Under the pieces are notes generated by a model. It saw only the letters and a program-made list of their open reading frames with translations. It made no database searches and was not told the DNA's origin. A stretch of DNA of 64,000 nt from Paracoccus caeni (lineage in GTDB: Bacteria; Pseudomonadota; Alphaproteobacteria; Rhodobacterales; Rhodobacteraceae), in contig NZ_JAEPRQ010000007.1 of the NCBI RefSeq assembly GCF_016629665.1, positions 124,001-188,000 of the forward strand, given 5' to 3'. The position numbers and the translations under genes are program-made. Of this stretch, positions 58,016 to 64,000 are shown one piece after another (within the stretch, counting starts at the first letter, position 1; each line of letters opens with the position of its first letter).

Positions 58016-60211
58016 GTGAAGGCAATGACAGCGATGGCACAACCTTCTTTTCTTGGTGTCCGCGACCTCCAGCAGTTGCAGGAAGGCCGGTGCGACAGGC
58101 CGTTTGAATTGCTTGGCCTGCATGATGACGGAAAGAAGCTTTGGCTGACTGCCTTCTCACCCGACACATCTTTGCTGGAAGCTGTCACCCCGGAAGGCAG
58201 GGTCGAGCTGACCCGTCTCAGGGGTGATGTGTTCGCCACGCAGCTTGCAGCCCGGACCTATCATCTCTGCGCGACCAACAGCGAGGGCGAGCGGCGGGAA
58301 TTTGACGATCCCTACCGTTTCGGCCCGGTTCTGGGCGATGTCGATCTGTATCTGCTGGGTGAGGGGACGCATCGGCAGCTTTGGCACGCGCTTGGCGCGC
58401 ATGTCATGACCCACGAGGGGGTGCGCGGCACGCATTTCGCGGTCTGGGCACCGAATGCGCGACGGGTCTCGGTCGTTGGCGATTTTAACGGATGGGATGG
58501 GCGCACCAACCCGATGCGGCGCGTCGGAGGGTCCGGTGTGTGGGAAATTTTCCTACCCGATCTGGGTGACAGCACCCTCTACAAATACGAGATTCTGGAC
58601 GCGCATGGCGATCTGGCGTTGAAGGCCGATCCGGTGGGTTTCGGCAGCCAGCATCCGCCGGAAAAGGCCAGTATCGTGCGCGACATCTCGGGCTATGGCT
58701 GGCGCGACCTGGACTGGATGGATCGCCGCGCGGCATTGCAGGGCCGGGACGAGCCGATCTCGATTTACGAGGTGCATCTGGGAAGCTGGCGGCGGCGGTG
58801 GGATCAGGGCGGCAGGCCGCTATCCTATAAGGAACTGGCGCGCGATCTGGTCGCCTATGCCAAGGATATGGGTTTCACGCATATCGAGCTGTTGCCGATC
58901 AGCGAATTTCCCTTTGACGGCTCTTGGGGTTATCAGCCGGTCGGTCTTTACGCACCGACGATCCGCTTCGGCCCGCCGCACGAATTCCGCGATCTGATCG
59001 ATGCCGCACATCTGGCGGGGCTTGGTGTGCTGCTGGACTGGGTGCCGGGGCATTTCCCGACCGATGCCCATGGCCTTGCCCGGTTTGACGGCAGCGCACT
59101 TTACGAACATTCCGATCCGCGTGAGGGCTTCCATCAGGACTGGAACACCCTGATTTACAATTACGGCCGCACCGAGGTTCAGAACTATCTGATCGCCAAC
59201 GCGCTGTATTGGCTTGAGGAATATCACATCGACGGGCTGCGCGTGGATGCGGTCGCCTCGATGCTTTACCGCGACTATTCCCGGCGTGAGGGGCAGTGGG
59301 TTCCGAACAAGGATGGCGGGCGCGAGAATTATGAGGCCATCGCGTTCCTTCAGAACATGAACATCGCCGCCTATGGCGAAGTGCCGGGCATCATGACCGT
59401 GGCCGAGGAAAGCACCTCTTTCCCGAAGGTCTCGGCCCCGGTCGATGCGGGCGGGCTGGGCTTTGGCTACAAGTGGAACATGGGTTGGATGAACGACACG
59501 CTCCGCTATATGGAGCGTGATCCGATCTACCGGAAATACCATCATGACCTGATGACCTTCGGTCTGATGTATGCGTTCAACGAAAACTTCATCCTGCCGA
59601 TCAGCCATGATGAAGTGGTCCACGGCAAGGGCAGCATGCTGCACAAGATGCCGGGCGACGATTGGCAGAAATTTGCGAATCTGCGGGCCTATTACGGCTT
59701 CATGTGGATGCATCCGGGCAAGAAGCTGCTGTTCATGGGCTGCGAATTCGCCCAGCCCGAGGAATGGAACCACAATGGCGAACTGAACTGGCACGCCGCA
59801 GCCCAGCCAAAGAATGCGGGTGTGCAGCAACTGGTCTGCGATCTGAACTGGCTTTACCGCGATACGCCCGCACTGCACCGGCGCGACTGTGATGCCTCGG
59901 GCTTTGAATGGCTGCGCAACGACGCCGAACAATCGGTGACCGCGTGGATTCGCAAAGGCGATGAGGGTGATGCGCCGGTGGTCGTGGTTGCCAACTTCAC
60001 GCCGGTCGAGCGGCGGGACTATCAGATCGGCGTGCCGCAGGAGGGTATCTGGCGCGAGGCGCTGAATACCGATGCCGAGATTTATGGTGGCAGCGGCAAG
60101 GGTAATCTGGGGCAGGTCAAGGCAGAGCCGGAAGGTCTGGACGGGCAATCTGCCTCGATCCGCATCACCATCCCGGCGCTGTCTGTGGTGGTGTTTGTTG
60201 CCGAGAACTAA
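58016..60211 (+). CDS. glgB: 1,4-alpha-glucan branching enzyme
   Basis: This 731-residue GH13 enzyme makes alpha-1,6 branches in glycogen. An N-terminal CBM48 ([20 protein letters not shown]) precedes the catalytic barrel, with [17 protein letters not shown] holding the nucleophile Asp, AEESTSFP holding the acid Glu, and [12 protein letters not shown] the third Asp. The start is uncertain: GTG 58016, ATG 58025 and ATG 58034 are all in frame. It is the first gene of glgB-C-A-X. Confidence 0.96.
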   Translation: MKAMTAMAQPSFLGVRDLQQLQEGRCDRPFELLGLHDDGKKLWLTAFSPDTSLLEAVTPEGRVELTRLRGDVFATQLAARTYHLCATNSEGERREFDDPYRFGPVLGDVDLYLLGEGTHRQLWHALGAHVMTHEGVRGTHFAVWAPNARRVSVVGDFNGWDGRTNPMRRVGGSGVWEIFLPDLGDSTLYKYEILDAHGDLALKADPVGFGSQHPPEKASIVRDISGYGWRDLDWMDRRAALQGRDEPISIYEVHLGSWRRRWDQGGRPLSYKELARDLVAYAKDMGFTHIELLPISEFPFDGSWGYQPVGLYAPTIRFGPPHEFRDLIDAAHLAGLGVLLDWVPGHFPTDAHGLARFDGSALYEHSDPREGFHQDWNTLIYNYGRTEVQNYLIANALYWLEEYHIDGLRVDAVASMLYRDYSRREGQWVPNKDGGRENYEAIAFLQNMNIAAYGEVPGIMTVAEESTSFPKVSAPVDAGGLGFGYKWNMGWMNDTLRYMERDPIYRKYHHDLMTFGLMYAFNENFILPISHDEVVHGKGSMLHKMPGDDWQKFANLRAYYGFMWMHPGKKLLFMGCEFAQPEEWNHNGELNWHAAAQPKNAGVQQLVCDLNWLYRDTPALHRRDCDASGFEWLRNDAEQSVTAWIRKGDEGDAPVVVVANFTPVERRDYQIGVPQEGIWREALNTDAEIYGGSGKGNLGQVKAEPEGLDGQSASIRITIPALSVVVFVAEN

Positions 60212-60233
60212 GCGGATAGGGGGAGAGTGTGCC

Positions 60234-61490
60234 ATGGTTGAAAACAGAAGATTAACGCGCCGGGCGATGGCCTTCGTGCTGGCGGGGGGACGCGGCAGTC
60301 GGTTGCAGGAACTGACCGACCGGCGCGTGAAGCCCGCCGTTTATTTTGGCGGCAAGACCCGGATCATCGATTTCGCTTTGTCGAACGCGATGAATTCCGG
60401 CATCCGCAAGATCGCGATTGCGACCCAATACAAGGCGCATAGCCTGATCCGCCATTGCCAGCGCGGCTGGAACTTCTTCCGCGCGGAACGCAACGAATTT
60501 CTGGACATTCTGCCCGCCAGTCAGCGTATGTCCGAGGATCACTGGTATCGTGGCACTGCCGATGCGGTGACCCAGAATATCGACATCGTGGACAGCTATG
60601 ACGTTGATTACATCATCATTCTGGCCGGCGATCACATCTACAAGATGGATTACGAAATCATGCTGCGCGAGCATGTTGACAGCGGCGCCGACGTGACCAT
60701 CGGCTGTCTCACCGTGCCGCGCGAAGAGGCGTCGGCCTTTGGTGTGATGGCGGTGGATGAGACCGGGCGGATCACGTCCTTCCTCGAAAAGCCCAAGGAT
60801 CCGCCTTCGATGCCCGGTGATGCGACCAAATCGCTGGCCTCGATGGGGATTTATGTCTTCTCGTGGCCGTTCCTGCGCGATCTGCTGGTCCGCGATGCCG
60901 AAAACCCGAATTCCAGCCATGATTTCGGCAATGACCTGATCCCCGACATCGTGAAGAACGGGAAGGCGATGGCGCACAAGTTCGACACGTCCTGCGTCCG
61001 TGACCCCGGCGCGCCTGCCTATTGGAAGGATGTCGGTACCGTCGATGCCTTCTGGGACGCCAATATCGCGCTGACGGATTTCACCCCGGATCTGAACCTG
61101 TGGGACAGCGACTGGCCGATTTGGACCTATTCCGAAAGCGTGCCTCCCGCGAAATTCATCCATGACGAAAAGGACCGCCGCGGCGTGGCGATTTCCTCGA
61201 TGGTGTCCGGGGGCTGCATCATCTCGGGCACCGAGATCCGTAATTCGCTGCTCTTCACCGAGGTTCACACCAATTCCTACGCCGTGCTGGATCATGCGGT
61301 GGTGCTGCCCTATGTGACCGTGCATCGCTCGGCCCGGCTGAAGAACGTGGTGATCGATCGCGGCGTCGTTATTCCCGAGGGGCTGATCGTCGGCGAAGAC
61401 CCGGTCGAGGATGCCAAGTGGTTCCGCGTCACCGGCAAAGGTGTGACGCTGATCACGCAGGACATGCTGGACCGGCGCGCGGAAGGGTAA
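60234..61490 (+). CDS. glgC: Glucose-1-phosphate adenylyltransferase (ADP-glucose synthase)
   Basis: This 418-residue enzyme makes ADP-glucose from ATP and glucose 1-phosphate. The N-terminal motif [20 protein letters not shown] binds nucleotide and effector; [17 protein letters not shown] and [11 protein letters not shown] are further active-site blocks. The C-terminal left-handed beta-helix is present ([14 protein letters not shown]). Start ATG 60234 follows GGGGGAGAG; glgA starts 1 base after the stop. Allosteric control by central metabolites is expected from the family. Confidence 0.97.
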   Translation: MVENRRLTRRAMAFVLAGGRGSRLQELTDRRVKPAVYFGGKTRIIDFALSNAMNSGIRKIAIATQYKAHSLIRHCQRGWNFFRAERNEFLDILPASQRMSEDHWYRGTADAVTQNIDIVDSYDVDYIIILAGDHIYKMDYEIMLREHVDSGADVTIGCLTVPREEASAFGVMAVDETGRITSFLEKPKDPPSMPGDATKSLASMGIYVFSWPFLRDLLVRDAENPNSSHDFGNDLIPDIVKNGKAMAHKFDTSCVRDPGAPAYWKDVGTVDAFWDANIALTDFTPDLNLWDSDWPIWTYSESVPPAKFIHDEKDRRGVAISSMVSGGCIISGTEIRNSLLFTEVHTNSYAVLDHAVVLPYVTVHRSARLKNVVIDRGVVIPEGLIVGEDPVEDAKWFRVTGKGVTLITQDMLDRRAEG

Positions 61491-61491
61491 G

Positions 61492-62913
61492 ATGAGGGTT
61501 CTGTCGATCGCGTCAGAGTGTGTGCCGCTGGTCAAGACCGGCGGGTTGGCCGATGTGGTCGGCGCCCTGCCCGCAGCGCTGGCGGCGCAAGGGGTTCAGA
61601 TGCGGGTGCTGCTGCCCGGCTATCCTTCCGTCATCGGCGCACTGGAAAGCCCGGTCGAGATCGCTCGCTTCGACGATCTTTTCGGCGGCCCCGCCCGTTT
61701 GCTGGCGGGGCAGGCGGCGGGGCTGGACCTTCTGGCGATTGACGCACCGCACCTTTATGACCGTTCGGGCGGACCTTATCTTGGCCCGGACGGGCGCGAC
61801 TGGCCCGACAATCCCGAACGCTTTGCGGCTTTGTCATGGGTTGGCGCACATATCGGCACGAAGGGCGCGGGTGACTGGCTGCCCGATATTCTGCACGGCC
61901 ATGACTGGCAGGCCGGGTTCTTTACCGAATATCTGCGGATGATGGGCGGCACCGCTCGCACGATCCTGACCATCCATAATATCGCCTTCACCGGCCAGAC
62001 CAGCCCCGACCGCATTGGCGCGCTGCGTCTGGACCCGGCGCGTTTCCATGCCGATGGCTACGAATATTTCGGCACCGTCTCGGCGCTGAAGGCCGGTCTG
62101 ATGGGCGCTGACCGGCTGACCACCGTTTCGCCCCGCTATGCCGAAGAGCTGATGACACCGGAATTCGGCATGGGACTGGACGGGGTCATGCGCCATCGTC
62201 GCGCCGCGCTAAGCGGTATCCTGAACGGAATCGACACCGAGATGTGGGACCCCGCGACCGATCCGCTGATCAAGCCGTTTGACGATCTGCGAAAGAAGGC
62301 GGCGAACAAGAAGGCCTTGCAGGCCGAACTGGACCTGCCCGAAGCGGAAGGGCCGCTTTGCATCATCGTTTCGCGCATGACCCAGCAAAAGGGTCTTGAT
62401 CTGGTGTTGCAGGCGCTGCCGACGCTGCTGAAAGAGGGCGGGCAACTGGCACTGCTCGGGTCGGGCGATCCGGCGCTGGAAGCGGCGTTTCTGGCCGCAG
62501 CCGACGATCCAAACGTGGCCGTCAAGATCGGCTATGATGAGGCTTTGTCGCACCGGATGATCGCCGGCGCCGATGCGATCCTTGTGCCGTCCCGGTTCGA
62601 GCCTTGCGGGCTTACCCAGCTTTACGGACTGCGTTACGGCACCGTGCCGGTGGTGGCGCTGACCGGGGGGCTGGCGGATACCGTCATCAATGCATCGCCC
62701 GCCGCATTGGCAAAAGGCGTCGCAAACGGCATCCAGTTCTCGCCCGTGACCACAGAGGCGTTGCAGAACGCCCTGACCCGGCTGGCGGGGCTTTACAAGC
62801 AACCGCGCACATGGTCTCGCCTGCAACGCAACGCGATGTCGCAACCCGTCGGCTGGGATCACTCGGCTGCGGCCTATGTGTCGCTGTATGCGGAGTTGAC
62901 TGCACGGACATGA
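61492..62913 (+). CDS. glgA: Glycogen synthase (ADP-glucose type)
   Basis: This 473-residue GT5 enzyme transfers glucose from ADP-glucose to a growing alpha-1,4-glucan. KTGGLADVVGALPAAL (about residues 15-30) binds ADP-glucose, and the C-terminal PSRFEPCGLTQLYGLRYGTV holds the catalytic Glu. The length is normal for the family. It lies between glgC and glgX on the same strand. Confidence 0.97.
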   Translation: MRVLSIASECVPLVKTGGLADVVGALPAALAAQGVQMRVLLPGYPSVIGALESPVEIARFDDLFGGPARLLAGQAAGLDLLAIDAPHLYDRSGGPYLGPDGRDWPDNPERFAALSWVGAHIGTKGAGDWLPDILHGHDWQAGFFTEYLRMMGGTARTILTIHNIAFTGQTSPDRIGALRLDPARFHADGYEYFGTVSALKAGLMGADRLTTVSPRYAEELMTPEFGMGLDGVMRHRRAALSGILNGIDTEMWDPATDPLIKPFDDLRKKAANKKALQAELDLPEAEGPLCIIVSRMTQQKGLDLVLQALPTLLKEGGQLALLGSGDPALEAAFLAAADDPNVAVKIGYDEALSHRMIAGADAILVPSRFEPCGLTQLYGLRYGTVPVVALTGGLADTVINASPAALAKGVANGIQFSPVTTEALQNALTRLAGLYKQPRTWSRLQRNAMSQPVGWDHSAAAYVSLYAELTART

Positions 62914-62923
62914 CGGCACCTTG

Positions 62924-64000
62924 ATGATGGCACCTTACAAGATGACGGCGGGGCATCCGACCCCGCTGGGCGCGACTTTCGATGGCGCGGGGGTCAACTT
63001 CGCGCTGTTTTCCCGAAATGCCGAACGGGTGGTTCTGTGCCTCTTCGACGCCAAAGGCCGCGAAAGCCGGATCGATCTGCCCGAGCGTGACGGCCATGTC
63101 TGGCATGGCTATGTGCCGGGCCTGAGGCCGGGGCAGAAATACGGCTACCGCGTCCACGGCCCCTATAATCCTCAGGAAGGCCATCGCTTCAACCCGAACA
63201 AGCTGCTGATCGATCCCTATGCCAAGCGGCTGACCGGGAAGCCGGTGATGCATGACGCTTTGTTTGGCTATCGCGCCGGGCATGCCGATGCCGATCTGAG
63301 CTTCGACCGCCGTGACAGCGCGCCCTATATGCCGCGCTCGGTCGTGATCGATCCCAGCTTCACCTGGGGCGAGGATCGCCCTATCCGCCGCCCCCTGACC
63401 GAAACGGTGATCTACGAGGCGCATGTGAAGGGCCTGACCGCAGGTCGCCCGGATATTCCCGACCGGGGGACGTGGCTGGCGATGGCCTCGGACCCGATCC
63501 TTGAGCATCTGAACAATCTGGGCGTGACCGCGATCGAGTTGCTGCCTGCTCAGGCTTTCGTCGATGACCGCTTTCTGGTGGATCGGAAGCTGACGAATTA
63601 CTGGGGCTATATGACCTATGGCTTTTTCGCCCCCGAGCCGCGCTATATGCGCGACGGCGAGATCGGAGAGTTTCAGCAGATGGTCGCCCGCTTCCATCAG
63701 GCGGGGATCGAGGTGATCCTTGACGTGGTCTATAACCACACCGCCGAGGGGAACGAGATGGGTCCGACCCTCAGCTTCCGGGGTCTGGACAATGCGGCCT
63801 ATTATCGGCTGGCGGATGACCGGCGCTATTACATCAACGATGCGGGGACGGGGAACGTCCTCAACATGGACAGCCCCTTCACGCTGCGGCTGGTGATGGA
63901 TTCGCTGCGCTATTGGGTCGAGGTGATGCATGTCGATGGTTTCCGCTTCGACCTCTGCTCGGTTCTGGGGCGGACGCGGGGGGTCTTTGATCGCGACGGA
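62924..64000 (+). CDS. glgX: Glycogen debranching enzyme GlgX, 5' part (partial at right edge)
   Basis: An open frame from the ATG pair at 62924/62927 runs through the right edge without a stop, giving the first 359 residues. It begins with a CBM48-like region (GHPTPLGATFDGAGVNFALF) and continues into a GH13 barrel: ETVIYEAHVKGLT, DVVYNHTAEGN (region I) and VDGFRFDLCSVLGR with the nucleophile Asp. This pattern is typical of GlgX, which cuts alpha-1,6 links of phosphorylase-limited glycogen. The acid Glu and third Asp lie beyond the window. Confidence 0.92.
   Translation, partial: MMAPYKMTAGHPTPLGATFDGAGVNFALFSRNAERVVLCLFDAKGRESRIDLPERDGHVWHGYVPGLRPGQKYGYRVHGPYNPQEGHRFNPNKLLIDPYAKRLTGKPVMHDALFGYRAGHADADLSFDRRDSAPYMPRSVVIDPSFTWGEDRPIRRPLTETVIYEAHVKGLTAGRPDIPDRGTWLAMASDPILEHLNNLGVTAIELLPAQAFVDDRFLVDRKLTNYWGYMTYGFFAPEPRYMRDGEIGEFQQMVARFHQAGIEVILDVVYNHTAEGNEMGPTLSFRGLDNAAYYRLADDRRYYINDAGTGNVLNMDSPFTLRLVMDSLRYWVEVMHVDGFRFDLCSVLGRTRGVFDRDG

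Overview
The window reads as chromosomal DNA of a high-GC alphaproteobacterium, most likely a Rhodobacterales member close to Paracoccus. This is inferred from base composition, the CysD plus fused CysNC pair, a TRAP importer, single-ATPase-domain CUT2 sugar importers, and an iolC-DUF2090 fusion. No rRNA, tRNA, CRISPR array, insertion sequence or phage gene was recognised. Almost all of the sequence is coding, and the plan is ordinary accessory metabolism with many local regulators.

Layout, left to right. 1-5.1 kb: a SfnB-type flavin oxidoreductase, an FAD/NAD(P)-binding protein and a secreted esterase-like phytase protein. 5.2-8.1 kb: an XRE-cupin regulator, a perfect 15-bp inverted repeat, and the kbl-tdh threonine-degradation pair. 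8.1-12.1 kb (minus strand): an HscC-type Hsp70 and a membrane J-like protein. 12.2-15.1 kb: an oxidase and aldehyde dehydrogenase resembling the AmaA/AmaB pipecolate branch of lysine catabolism. 15.1-21.6 kb: sulfur handling, with a YeeE/YedE importer, a tiny membrane protein, an exported rhodanese, a LuxR-type regulator, cysD and cysNC. 21.6-25.4 kb: a three-part TRAP transporter and an EamA exporter. 25.6-27.8 kb: katG.

27.9-56.2 kb is a carbohydrate region with three import modules, each beside a LacI-family regulator. The first is a CUT1 ABC importer with a TIM-barrel isomerase and a Gfo/Idh oxidoreductase. The second (minus strand) is a CUT2 importer with ribitol dehydrogenase and a D-ribulokinase-type FGGY kinase. 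The third is a nearly complete myo-inositol operon (iolG, isomerase, CUT2 importer, second Gfo/Idh enzyme, iolC-DUF2090, iolD, iolE, iolB). 56.2-64 kb is glycogen and alpha-glucan metabolism: an alpha-glucosidase divergent from glgB-glgC-glgA-glgX, with glgX running off the right end.

The main non-coding signal is an 86-bp element present twice, at 25470-25555 and 55268-55353. The copies align without gaps, match at about 71 of 86 positions by hand count, and are built as a 10-bp leader, five 11-bp units with a GTG core, and a small hairpin. Other notable signals are strong operator-like inverted repeats beside the local regulators, a threonine dehydrogenase that has lost all four structural-zinc cysteines, and a J-like protein lacking HPD whose six cysteines all lie after its membrane segments.
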